Shown here in pieces: positions 36,501-48,513 of a stretch of 64,000 nucleotides of DNA. Within the stretch, counting starts at the first letter, position 1. Each line of letters begins with the position of its first letter. Under the pieces are notes generated by a model. That model did no database searches. It was not told where the DNA came from and was given only the letters and a program-made list of their open reading frames with translations. The stretch spans positions 62,001 to 126,000 of the forward strand of contig CM034113.1 of the NCBI GenBank assembly GCA_019914945.1, in the 5' to 3' direction. Both the position numbers and the translations under genes were made by a program. The stretch is from Typha latifolia (Eukaryota > Streptophyta > Magnoliopsida > Poales > Typhaceae).

Positions 36501-36987
36501 TGTCATGCCTGATAAATTTCCCAGTCTTCACATGTCTCAGAAAGCTGAGCCATCTAAAATTTATATGAGGTGGATATTTAGAACTCTATTTTTGCTGTCA
36601 GTCTACTTAATTTTCTTTATCCCTACCATGGATACAACAGTTTGAAGATGCTCTTAATCAATCTGACCCAAGGGAGCATCTGCGGAGGCTAGTCGATGAG
36701 AGACTTGGAGATGATTACCCCATTGACTTGGTCTATAAGGTGAGACCAGATTCTGCTATAAATTAGTATATAGTCTTGGCTCAATAATCAATTTAAGTTT
36801 TATTTGCTGATCTTATTATTAGATGGCCCTGCTTGCAAAGGCATGCACTCAAGATAACCCCCACCTGAGGCCTAGCATGCGAACTGTTGTAGTTTCATTG
36901 ATGACACTATCATCTAATACTGAAGACTGGGATGCCAATGCTCTCTATGCAAATCAAGCATTTGTCAATCTTATGTCAGGAAAGTAA
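30528..36987 (+). CDS. CERK1: LysM receptor-like kinase, CERK1/LYK type
   Basis: Twelve exons: 30528-31158, 31538-31571, 31679-31686, 31831-31992, 32996-33195, 34159-34248, 35070-35163, 35272-35423, 35500-35591, 36239-36371, 36641-36739, 36823-36987. They total 619 residues, the usual size and exon number for this clade. There is a signal peptide (1 to about 24), then three LysM modules set off by Cys pairs (CRRGCD, FPCDCLG, NCSCG) and many N-glycosylation sites. A membrane segment follows at about 227-251, then a kinase from about 325: [10 protein letters not shown], Lys350 in [13 protein letters not shown] (Asp442), ADFG (Asp460) and MPPE (Glu488). It is a complete RD kinase, unlike kinase-dead LYK4/5. 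Known role: plasma-membrane receptor or co-receptor for chitin, and in monocots also for mycorrhizal signals. Exon 3 has only 8 bases but is needed to keep the frame. Splitting of CERK1 from NFR1 orthologues cannot be settled here. Confidence 0.92.
34012..34177 (+). repeat. 83-bp tandem duplication covering the exon-6 splice acceptor of the LysM kinase
   Basis: Copy A (34012-34094) and copy B (34095-34177) both contain TTTCTAGAATTCTTAGTA, a pyrimidine tract, an AG acceptor and the first codons AGAGCTGCGAT. Copy B carries the real exon start at 34159. Copy A offers a second acceptor, AG at 34074-34075. Confidence 0.88.
35643..35792. repeat. 76-bp tandem duplication in LysM kinase intron 9
   Basis: TATATCATTTTGCATGCTG recurs at 35643 and 35719; the two units are about 90% alike across the period. 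Confidence 0.8.
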
Positions 36988-39900
36988 ACCCTGTGCTTTG
37001 GTTTGCTGTACGTAAGTCATGCTGTCATGAACATTCATCACATCAGTTTCTTACTAATTTAGTGTAATTTATCACTTGTACAGACCATTTCTTAAATTGC
37101 CCTCTCCCATGAATTTGTGTGAAAGGAGTAGAGATGGTTTGGAATGTAATGGCATTTACAAATAAATGTAACAGCACCATATGGTGCTTTCTGATTTTAC
37201 TGAAAGAAGACTTGTAGCACAATACAAATTGCTTTTGTTCTCTTCCCTTTATTAATAAATATGCTTCTAGTATGAATGAGATCAAAGTGATATATATTTT
37301 CATGTGATACTGGCATCTCTTATCGTATACTCCTCTCAAATGTTTCCTGAGAAAGCTAAAGCATGACTCTTCCTTTAATTGAGTACACAAATAGCTAGCT
37401 CCAATCAAGTGATTGTCCAATCTTGTGAACTCAAGAAATGCCAACTTTTCTTCATATTGTTCTGAACCATTTCCTAACATATACATGAACCAAGAGGAAT
37501 TGGTAGAGAGAACATAATAGCAACTGAGAATTAGAGTTTTCTGGGTGAGGTTAATGAAGTGATTTGTCCTATTAAGATAAAATAAAACATTGCCTTCCAG
37601 AAATTATACTCCAAGTTGGAGAGAAAATTTGAGAGATTAGGTCACAATGACATTAAGGGATGTTGGCAACATTGGAATGCAGCTTATATGGAGGGTTTAC
37701 ACACTTATAACGAACTTTATGCTTGGGAAAGTCCATATGAGTAAAATGGAGAGGTTCATCTATAGAGTTCTTCAAATTTTGTGAGAGTTTGCATTTCATT
37801 TTTGGTACTTCCTTTCTATTGCCATCCGTGATTATCCCTTACCTAGAGTGTCTTCCACTCAATTTTTGTCTATTTTGTGCTTTTCTAGATAGATTGTCTC
37901 AAGCTGTGCATTTCACTGTTTCAATGTTTAATAGAGTGCGAGCTGTAGGGTATACAAGAAGATCAAATGCTAGAGTTTGTATTGAAAGAGCAAAAGCAGG
38001 ATCTTTGAATCAAATTCGTTATCCAATTTCCTGTTTGGCTTTCCTGAATTCTGAATTCTATGTAGCCTAGTTGCATGGCGTCTCCTTTTTTACTCGAGTG
38101 ATTATGTCTATAGCATAGGAATCTTGAAATGTTACACTCATTTTTATCAAATATAAAGTATATAAAGGTGAAACACAAATATCTGGAGTAGACTTGAACA
38201 ATTGGTCTACCGACGACATATTTTTAACTCCTTATGAAGGTCCAAAATGGTGCCACGAAATCAATACTAGCATGCTTGTTCTTTGCCTTGAACAGTTCAA
38301 TCAATTTCTATAACTTAAGCTCCTCTACTAGCCTCCAGAAGCCCTTTTAATTGCAGATGTGAGGATTTTTGAACTGTCATTAGATATGGCATCTTATATT
38401 CTTAGTGAATTTAAGAAATTCTAGAGTGCCAAATAGATCATCTAGTACATCCAGTTGGGTGTATTTAGATTACAAGATGAAAAATAGATAACTAAGTTGA
38501 TAACCAACTACTCCAGCAAATAAACTCAGGCTAGTGATTTGCATCTCTATACATGGAGATTATGCCATCTGTCTTTTGAGTAATAGTATGAACTTAATAG
38601 TTGGTGTTACCCTACTCTTCCACGAAAATGCCGATAATGTTTCTTTCCTTTCTATTGTCATGCTAATTGTACTGGCACCCAGCTGTATTAGTATATCACT
38701 AAACAAGTTAGATCACTGCTTTTGCAGCAGTGCAGCTTAAGTGCTGGTAGATGTGCTTTGATATTAATTAGCTGTTCATGATAGGCAATCATTGAATGCA
38801 AATTATCGTTCCATGAATCCTAGTCTTATCTCATTAAAATAAAATTAAGTTTCTGACACCAAACTAAACAAATTTTAGGCTGGCTCACCACTCACCAGCA
38901 GCTTAAACTCATAATATGTTTCTCATTTGGTGTCTGTAATGCCAGTTTGCCACTTCTTTGAAATTAACAAAGGTTGTCATTGTGCACATGAGTTCCATTT
39001 TTAGCTAATTGCAAACAACAGATCCAACAATGTATTGTTTGATTTATTCTTGAAAAAAAATATATATCTTACTTTGATACGCTATATGATTAAATATTCA
39101 TCTTCATGGATTACTCACTTCTCATCTTTAGTATGGAAGGCATCATCTTTGTCTGATATGAGTAATTAAAGAACAGATTCCCTCAGAAGTTGAGCTCCCC
39201 ATTAAAAGATGTCAGATTTGAGTTTGGTGGGTTTGGCCTTTGGGCAGATGGATTTCTCTTCATAGTCCATGGTCAAGAAACTTCCAAGAGTTTAGTATGG
39301 AGAAGGCAGTCCTCAAGGAGTATTTATTGATCAGTTTATTTTAAAAGATTGTGATGCATATGATCTCAACCATAATAGGCTGTCAGAGTTGAGCAGTGAG
39401 GCTTGGTCTTTGGGCAACTGGAATCCTCCTCAAAGTCCATGGTTGAGAAACTTCAAGCTACATTCACTTCAGAGTTTTTAATTGCAGAAAACAAAGAGAT
39501 TCAGGAGGTAGAACAGTTGTATCAAATTATATTCATGATATTGGGGTCAGGTTTTAGATCCTGCCCTGCTAATGAAATCAGAGCTGATCCATAAAAAAAT
39601 CGACGGGAATTGGTCGGCAACATTTAAATCAGGTGATGACTTTAAAATTTTGCAGTGACCATGTGCATGGCTTGAAGACCCAGCTGCAGGATAGGCCTTG
39701 CCTCATGTGCCATTCCTTGGAGAAAGATTTGGATTAGAGTGGGCAAATCTAGTTTATGAATCCCACCATGTTCTTCCTTTTTGTTTAAGCTCTCTTATAG
39801 CCCATTTAAGTTCAAGGATTCCATCTTACTCTTCCATTAAATCAAGCCCTTGTTCATGTGGCATGTCTCCTAGTGTCCTCTGTGACTTACAACAACTTGG

Positions 39901-40368
39901 GTAATTTCTTTTCCTCTTTTTTTTCTTTTCTTTCTTTCTGAGGACCACTTATTCTTGGATCTGATGAGTATGATTAATGCAATTTGTGTCTAAGATTACT
40001 AAAATATTCAGCACTTACCTCCTTATTTATTCAATTCTGGATTGTGATGTTTTGGTGTAGCCAGAGGCTGGTACTCTAAAGGTTTGTAATGCCATTTGAT
40101 TGGATCTTCTTAACAATGTTAATTAAGCAATTGGCTGTCTAAATTATCCTTGCAGTTAATATCCATGTTGATGCATCCTCAAAGGAGGCAGTAGAAATGG
40201 TGAACTCCCAAATGCCTTGTGGCCCCTCGGACAAAATGTTCCAGTAAATGTACCACATGCTACTTCATCTCGAAGGAAGTTGTTGGATTAGTGTGAGATC
40301 CAAATTAATGGTTCCTTAACAGGTTGTCTTGGCTTGAAGTTTGTGAAGTGCATGAGTTGTTGCAAAGC

Positions 40369-40409
<41 letters not shown>

Positions 40410-42005
40410 CCTTTCCTACTAAGAATTCCATTGAAGGACTTTTAATAATTCGCATTGCTCAATCATGTGTCAGATTACTTGGTAAAGAACACAACTTTCA
40501 GTAGTTTGACCTAGTGATGATGATGATGATGATGATGTAGTACTAGTAACATAAAAATGCAGTTAAGACTTTGATGTAGATGCAATTTCTTACTGAGAGA
40601 GACATTTCATATAGAGACACATCTTTCTTATTGGAACTTGCAGATCAGAAGCAAAATCTATGAACATCTCAAACTTTTGTGCATATTTACTTCTAGCTTC
40701 CAGATCAAACCTTATGTTTGCAGACAAGCAGGACACATAATTAAGTGGAACATTCTTAATTCACCATTGTATATATAACCTCCCAAAAGAGGGCAGACAC
40801 TAACCATAGTTAGATGCCTAAATGGCCTTGTCCCTATTGCATTATCTCCTTGTAGGGGTAATATTTATCATTTTAGAAAGTTTGCTTGATAGATAGTAAT
40901 TTTTCTTCTCTATTAATCTCAATATTCTACTACTTGAATGGCCAAAACACCCCTATGAAGGAGGTGTTATATTTCTCTCATTTGTTTTGTATAAAGATGC
41001 TTGGCATGTAGATGGTAGTACTAGTAGTAGTAGTAGTGTTTGTTCTTTGCTATGTAAATATCAACACCTATTGCTACTATCCAACTACTTTTCTTTCTTT
41101 GTTTCAGGGAAGATGGCAACTCCCAAGAGTGCTTTTATGTACCTCCTGTGGGATCTCCAAGGTTTCCTCCCTTTGTGTGCTGCATCAGCAAAGACTCCTC
41201 TTTTGTGATTCACATTTGACCAATCTCCAAATTGGTCCTCCCTCACATGCCCTTTTTTTTTTTTTTTTTTCTTCTTTTTTAATAAACTTTTTGTTTATGA
41301 TCTCAATGGCCCTAGGTAGGTGTCTTTACACAATAAATTTTAGTTTCTTTTTTCCATTTCACACCCTACATTATGTGGTTATTTCGATTGACACCCTAAA
41401 TTTTGGGATCCTATGCAACTTAATAGCGTGGAGTTTTTAGTTGTTAGCTCTTCCATTTTTACTTGTCTTCCGGCCTTTGCCTGCGCCAAGGCAACAAACA
41501 CAGCCAGGCTTTGAAGAACTAAGTGGTCCTTTGTCCACTTTCTTTTGCTCAAACAAGCCACAAACACTAAAAAATAATATCCTCGGAGTTAACTTATTAT
41601 TTATTACACGAGAAGTTTTTCCTTCTTAAAATGCCTCAAAAACACATTGCCTTTAATTTTCGTTAGTTGTTATTGAGGCAAAATGCAGGGATTTTAATGA
41701 TAAATATTTCTCTCGTAGGGTATTTTTAACTAAATTTTTAGTTGACTAATTCGATACAAAGGAAGAACAGTGGCATTTGATTAGGTCAAGTTGACTCTAA
41801 TCATGTCATGATAGCTACAAGTAGTCAAAGATCCAAGTGATTAAAGCCTAAAGTTGGTTATAAAGGTCATCTTAATGCATCAAATCACATTATAACAAAT
41901 ATTAGATAGTAATCAATATATGCGCATGTACTTTGAATGGAGGACCATATATTATAATGCTTTTGATAAGCTTAAGTGTACTATTCTTGGCACAGAGTGA
42001 TGTAG

Positions 42006-42019
42006 AGATAGATAGATAG

Positions 42020-42050
<31 letters not shown>
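42006..42050. repeat. Compound GATA/TA/CA microsatellite
   Basis: GATAGATAGATA runs directly into TATATA and then CACACACA. Confidence 0.85.
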
Positions 42051-43464
42051 AATAGAGAGAGGTAGGGTTGAGGCTGCTTCCTTTGGCATCTAGGAGTTAA
42101 TCCACTTTGGCTTCAAGCTCTAGCTCTCCTCCTCCCCCTTGTTTTCCTCCTCCTCTCCTGCACTTTTCAAGGAAACTGTCCCCTTAAAATACAAAAATTG
42201 CTACCAACTATCTTATTCCTATAAATTGAAGCAACCAAATCCAGCAGATCCCGGTTGTATGTATGATGATCTAATCACTAACAAACAACCTGCTTCATCT
42301 TCTATTTTGACTCTCATTTGGCAACTGCTCCTACTGACCAATGTATAATTAGTTTTAGTTTCTGATGCTGTCATGAATCATAATTAGTTTTAACTTATAG
42401 AATAATATTAGGAGTAGTTCTGCTAAGATCAGTTACCCATGTCCTCAAAGTATTAAATGTGGTTGTCCTTTTAGGAGTGAATAAAGAGGAATGACTGCTT
42501 AATGTGCTGCTTGTAAATGTTATCAGAAGATTAGCAATTAAGATTTCTTCCAAGTACTACTCTTTTCCAACTTTATGACATTCCATTGACTCTTCAGATG
42601 ATAGAGACCACTGAAAGCATATATTCAAGCATGAGTATCATAATTAACAAGAACTTGAATCTTGAATCTTAACTAAATTAAGGCAGATATTGTACTAATC
42701 TCTGCATGCTGCTTCAAAAAGCTGAAGTTAAACTTGTACTTCCAAATCTTACTTTCTTCCAGGTCAAATTAATTAGTGGAACAACAAGTCTATATTTGGA
42801 TGTCTCTGTTGTACTATTCTTCTATGAAAAATGATATTTAAAAAAAAAGAAAAAAGATGAACAGTAAAAAGTTTGAGGATATCCTTGATTTCAGGGTCAG
42901 AGAAAGCCAGACTAAAAGTTTGATCAGTCACACATTGAATGAGACCTGCCTGCATGCATGCATGTTTCAACCACTGAATTCCTTCATGATTCCCAGTACA
43001 TTCCTTATCCTGATAAGCTTCCAAGTTGCGATACTGCGGAACAATCGATGACAGAGCTGAACTCAAAACAAGCTATGATTAGATGAGCATGTACAGGAAC
43101 ATTTAAGCTGCATGGATTAGCTAGCTTTCATCCATCTGTTCAAGTCTCCTAAGCATGCAACTGTTTGGGGCCTCAAAGTTGATGCATCTGTACTAAAATC
43201 TGGTGACATTGGATGGATGATATGGCTTTGTCTCTATCCTACTCATTCATTATAAAAATCCCTGGAGGTTTGACCAATAATATAGCTGCATCTATAACCA
43301 GACATGGGCACATGTGTAGGTCCTCCTCAACTTCTTCTCCCCCCTACACCTTATGCTCTTTCCCATAAATCTGTTTCGTATGAAAAGTTCCAACTCAAAC
43401 CACAACTTCTTTATTCATCTCTGACCCCTTCCTTGATCAGAAGCTACCAAGAAACAGAAACCCA

Positions 43465-43468
<4 letters not shown>

Positions 43469-43501
<33 letters not shown>
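43469..43501. repeat. (GA)n microsatellite upstream of GH3
   Basis: About 16 AG units, ending 14 bp before a TATA box. GA tracts in this position are common binding sites for plant BBR/BPC factors. Confidence 0.85.
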
Positions 43502-43503
<2 letters not shown>

Positions 43504-43515
43504 GTTGCTTGCTTT

Positions 43516-43522
43516 TATATAA
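43516..43522 (+). promoter_or_regulatory. Likely TATA box of the GH3 gene
   Basis: TATATAA, 278 bp before the ATG, implying a leader of about 250 bases. A single TGTCTC auxin-response core lies upstream at 43229-43234. One copy alone is weak evidence for auxin control, although GH3 genes are typically auxin-induced. Confidence 0.5.
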
Positions 43523-43714
43523 TGATCAGTCCCTCTGCATGACAGTATAGAGGCCAGAGTCCCTTTGTTGTTCCTCCTTAGGAAATGTGCCACTACTTCC
43601 ACTGCTTGTGCTTAGTTCCTCGGCTAGCTAAACTCTTCCCTTCCTTCCTTCCTCCTTGGGTCATGAAACAATCTCATTCGCTTGCATTGGAGAAGTAGCT
43701 GTAGCTGTTGTTTT

Positions 43715-43721
43715 TCTTTTT

Positions 43722-43752
<31 letters not shown>
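43715..43752. repeat. (CTTT)n microsatellite in the GH3 5' leader
   Basis: A pyrimidine tract with about seven CTTT units, ending 48 bp before the start codon. Length changes here would alter the leader but not the protein. Confidence 0.85.
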
Positions 43753-43800
43753 CCCAGTATCCTCTCCCCACAAGAGCAGCAGCAGCAACAGGAGGTAGTG

Positions 43801-46800
43801 ATGATACCAGTCTGTGATCCCAATGACGGCCCGGGCAGCTTGAGGCTCCTCGAAGAACTGACCTCCAACGCCGACCAAGTCCAGCAGCGACTTCTGAAGG
43901 AGATCCTGACAAGGAATCTGGACACCGAGTACCTTAGTGGATTCCTCCAAGGGGGCACCGACCGCGACCTCTTCAAGAAGCGACTCCCCGTCGTAGATTA
44001 TGATAAAGTCAAGCCTTACGTCGACCGAATTGCTAATGGCGAACCATCTACTATAATCTCCGCGAAACCCATCACCGAACTCCTCACAAGGTAATTTATT
44101 AAGAAGCTAGCTAAAACTAGTTATATACATGCGTACTATTTATCATATGTAACACAGCTCATACTAATAATATACAATCCTTGATTCTTGTAACAGCTCT
44201 GGGACTTCAGGGGGACTCCCCAAGATGATGCCTTCGACCGAAGAAGAACTCGACAGGAAGACATTTCTATACAATCTTCTCATCCCTGTGATAAACAAGT
44301 GAGTATAACTTACTTCTTCCTATATAGCTTCCATGGAGCTAATGCAACAGTGAGAGTAATTGATATAACACTTGAGAGTGAGCTCACTACACTTAAAAAA
44401 AAAATTAAATTAAATTAAATTTCCAGGTACGTCGATGGTCTAGACCAAGGCAAAGGGATGTATCTCTTATTTGTCAAGCCGGAGATCAGCACGCCGTCGG
44501 GGCTAACGGCGAGGCCAGTCCTCACAAGCTACTACAAGAGCAGCCATTTCCGGAACAGGCCTTTCAACAAGTTCAACGTCTACACTAGCCCAGATGAGAC
44601 CATCCTTTGCTCTGATAGCAAGCAGAGCATGTACTGCCAACTCCTCTGCGGCCTAATCCAACGCGACGAGGTGCTCCGCGTCGGAGCCGTCTTCGCCTCC
44701 GCCTTCCTCCGCGCCGTGAAATTCTTGGAGGATCACTGGCAAGAGCTATGCTCGAACATCAGAACCGGCCACATCAGTGATTGGATCGCCGAAACGAGCT
44801 GCCGCAATGCGGCTTCCGGGATTCTGAAAGGACCCAATTCAGAACTAGCCGAGTTGATTGAGATGGAATGCCAAAAGGATACATGGGAAGGGATAGTAAA
44901 GAGACTATGGCCAAGGACTAAGTATATAGATGTTATAGTGACTGGATCAATGGCACAGTACGTCCCATTGCTCGAGTTCTATGGAGGGGGGTTGCCATTA
45001 GTCTCTACTATGTATGCATCATCTGAATGCTACTTTGGGATCAACCTAAAGCCTCTTGATCTCCCCTCTGATGTGTCGTACACTCTGCTGCCCAACATGT
45101 GCTACTATGAGTTCTTGAAGGTGGAGAAGGGAGAGGAGGAAGAAGAAGACGGAATCATAGAGTGCAACAGCAATGGTGAGGCAAAGGTGGTTGATCTCGT
45201 GGACGTGGAGGTCGGTCGCTATTACGAGTTGGTCGTTACCACATTTACAGGTGAGCTCTCGCTATCCTTGGATCTGACCCACATGCATGACTCCATTGCT
45301 GCCGCTCTTATGGTCTCCTCCTTGCTCTTCTAATGGTAGACAGCATCCATGTAAGCCAACCTCATCCCCAGTACGCATTGGATCTTTCTTTAATCTAGTT
45401 AGTTATCTCACTGTAGATCTAGCTGATTAGGCATCGCATCTCTAGATTAACATAACTACTAAATGTTATCATCACTTAGCTTTCATGTGATCGATATGCA
45501 TTGAACTAGGACTAGCTAGCATTCATTTAAACAATTCAAGTGGTTGGCCTGCCTCAATTTGATGATAGCTTTTTATATCATTTTTAAGCTTACTGCATGC
45601 CCAGGTGGGTCCCAGGTGGGTCCTGGAGAGAAAATAATCAAATACCATTAGTGTATAGCACATCAAATCCAATCAAACCAAAAATGTCATGTGATTTGAG
45701 TTTGATTCCAGTGCTTAATTATGACTAATTAAAAGTTTTGCATATATATATATACTCTTTTAATTGCCAATGCAATGATCTTTGTCTGCTGATGGGTAGA
45801 GAGGAGATCTATCTTTGTGGCCCTCTAAACCATTACTAGTTGTTAGGATTGAACTAATAGACAAGTACTTAATTCAAGTAGAAAAATTCGATCCCCCCCG
45901 TGATATGAAATGAAGCATCAATTAGAAATTAACTTATCTTGCGGTTGTGGTGGTGGGTACCAACATATACTGGAGATGCATATAGATGCCAAAGTATTCC
46001 AACCACAAGAGAGTCTACTTTTGGGTTGAGTGTTCGTACTTTGTCTTCGAGATGGACACTTAGCCCCCACTTCATGGACATTGGCGTTGGGATCTCTACC
46101 TCACGTGTTCAAGTATAGATAAGCACACTTGTCTTACTCATGTGGATACCTTTTTATAGTAATTGTGCTTCTAGTGTTGGATCCAATGCAATATATTGCA
46201 AAAAATTCAAAGAGTGAAGAAAAAAATATATATATATATATATATATATAATATACTGACATGCATATTGACCCCAAAAATAAAGAATAGAAAACTCAAA
46301 CTAAGCAACCATTGAGAAGGGAGTATTAAGTCAAATATTGTCTTTTTGAACTTATGAACTTTAGAAAAATTAGCTCTGATATTAAATTCTTATCTTCAAA
46401 CAGGATTATATAGGTACCGCGTAGGTGACATCCTGATGGTGACCGGCTTCTACAACGCGGCCCCGCAATTCCGGTTCGTCCACCGCCGGAACGTCGTCCT
46501 GAGCGTCGACACCGACAAGACGACGGAAGAAGACCTCCTCAACGCCGTCACTCACGCCAAGCTCCTCCTCCGGCCACTAGGCTGCCTCCTCACGGAGTAC
46601 ACCGGCTACGCCGACACCTCCTCCATCCCGGGCCACTACGTCCTCTTCTGGGAGATCAAGGGCCCACCACCCCCTATCTCCGACCCCCACCGCCACGTCA
46701 TCGAAGAGTGCTGCGCCGAGGTGGAGGCGCGCCTCGACTCCGTCTACCGCCGGTGCCGGAGCCGCGACCGGTCGATCGGGCCGCTGGAGATCCGGGTGGT

Positions 46801-46987
46801 CGGCGGCGGCGCCTTCGACGCGCTGATGGACTTCTGCGTCGCCCAGGGCTCGTCGGTGAACCAATACAAGACGCCGAGGTGCATCAAGTCTAAAGAAGCC
46901 ATCGACATCCTGGAGGAGAGGGTGGTGGGGAGGTTCTTTAGCTCCAAGGTTCCACACTGGGAGCCTTTCAAGGTGCAAACTACATAG
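43801..46987 (+). CDS. GH3: GH3 acyl-acid amido synthetase, group II (IAA-amido synthetase type)
   Basis: Exons 43801-44090, 44197-44298, 44427-45250 and 46404-46987 give 599 residues, typical of the family. The adenylate-forming motifs are visible: SSGTSGGLPKMMP (phosphate-binding loop, residues about 97-109), then STMYASSECYFGIN, and further on YRVGDILMVTGFYNAAPQFRF. The C-terminal part, with LSVDTDKTTEEDLL, forms the small domain. The text SMAQYVPLLEFYGGGLPLVS is characteristic of group II enzymes, which conjugate IAA to amino acids with ATP in the cytosol, lowering free auxin. Substrate choice cannot be read safely from sequence. ATG 43801 is the only in-frame ATG before the conserved LLEELTSNADQVQ helix; the frame stays open upstream only through a microsatellite, without an ATG. 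Intron 3 is 1153 bp and includes (TA)n at about 46227-46249. Confidence 0.94.
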
Positions 46988-48513
46988 AGAAAGAGAGAAC
47001 AACAACAACAACAAAAACAAAAACAAAAAAAACAAAAAAACAAAATATCAAGATTCAAGAATATTCTAACTTTGAGATTCTCTCTTGTTGTACTATTGCA
47101 TTGATTAGGGTTTATTATCTTGATTTTAAGAAGATGGTTTGGAATAGTTTGTGAATGTATGTAGTGTATTGCTCTACTACTCTATGTGATGTTTGTATGA
47201 AGTAAATTATTCCTACTTTGATTTGCATGGGAGAGGAATTAGGAATGCAATGATTTGGGTTTGTCTGCTGCTCTGATCTGATGGATGCATGAGAAGCTTA
47301 TCATCTTGCCAGCCATCAGCATGGGCACAAAAAGGCTCCATATATTGTCTCTTGAGATGCTTCCAAGGATCACATCACTAGTAGTATATGATCCAAGCAT
47401 TTAATAGGATGCATGTGAGCTTCTAACTGCCTCTTTCATATCCTCTTGGAGAGATTTGGGCTAGGTCACATACATTGGTGTGAGTCCAATCCATGCTTTG
47501 GTATATAAATATTCATTAGTATACTATATCTTATGAGCTCACGACAGAGATCATGAATTTGATTTTATCTATCAATGTTGGGGTTGATATTTAGTGAGGA
47601 TGATAGGCACACCAAGAGTACTATTTGCGCATAATTTAAATATCTTGTGGTAAGACTAAACCTTTTGTCTTATATATGATTACCTTACAGACTCATCGTC
47701 TATAAAAAAAGAAAAATAGGCTCAACTATACAAGATAAACCCTTTATATATATAAGTCCCAAATGAATTATATTGATCGTGGCGGCAGTACTAAAAAGAA
47801 TCGAACTAAGACAAAGGTTTTATATTAGTTAAGCCGGCTAGAATATTTAGATGGTTGGTATTTAAAATTTGAGGTACTTAGCACGGTCATAAAATTTCGA
47901 CTGTAGATTCAAAATTTCAACAATGGAAGGAAAAAAACTGTGCTAAACTTGTATTACTACTCGATTTAAATTGAGTAGAAAAGTAATGAACAAATTATGA
48001 ACCTTAAATAAGCTAATTAGACTCACTAATTGATCAAAGATAATATTCCACTTAGTCTTCTTAAGGCTTAACCATGATTTTGTTTATAAGAATAATGACT
48101 TGATCCGAAGAAATTAAATGTAGATCAACTAAATAATTACCACCAAGATCTCAACCCACATGAAAGCCCATGAATCGATTTAAAAACCCCAATCCATTTG
48201 GGCCTAGCCTATTCTCCCAGCCCAAACGCTATCGGATCCAAACAGTAAACACCCAGAAATCGAAAACCCGCATTCCGACCCCTGAAATCTCCTTCTCTCT
48301 CCTCCTGCCGATTCTGTTTACTTCTTCCTTCTTTTGCCTTCTTCTTCGTCGTCTACCTCCCTTCTCCACCGCAAACACTAGCCCTAATTCCAGATCCCCC
48401 AAGTTCCCGTCTCATACCTCACCGATCTCCTCCTCGTCTTCTTCGTCCGATGCGTCGCAAAACCTAACCCTCATTTCAAAACCCTAAACCCCCTCCTTCT
48501 CCCTTCCTCCAAG
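46988..48513. other. Intergenic region between GH3 and the NEF1-like gene
   Basis: GH3 3' UTR (CAAAAA-rich just after the stop), AT-rich spacer with no gene, then a CT-rich stretch from about 48290 that is probably the NEF1 5' leader. No clear TATA box. Confidence 0.55.

Larger units (their letters stand above)
36988..43515. other. 6.5-kb gene-free region
   Basis: Kinase 3' UTR followed by AT-rich DNA. No open frame shows a recognisable domain. It holds a pair of imperfect direct repeats near 39180-39300 and 39380-39460, (TA)n plus a T run at 40371-40411, GAT repeats at about 40517-40536 and TAG repeats at about 41020-41038. A compound GATA/TA/CA microsatellite lies at 42006-42050, and (GA)n at 43469-43501 just upstream of the GH3 TATA box. 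Confidence 0.55.

Noticed and set aside
43708..43800. N-terminal extension of GH3 with a Phe-rich signal-like stretch
   Set aside because: The frame begins at a TTG inside a CTTT microsatellite, with no in-frame ATG. GH3 enzymes are cytosolic.
46577..47035. Minus-strand 152-codon frame over GH3 exon 4
   Set aside because: It is a by-product of the GC-rich third positions of the GH3 exon, and its translation matches nothing.
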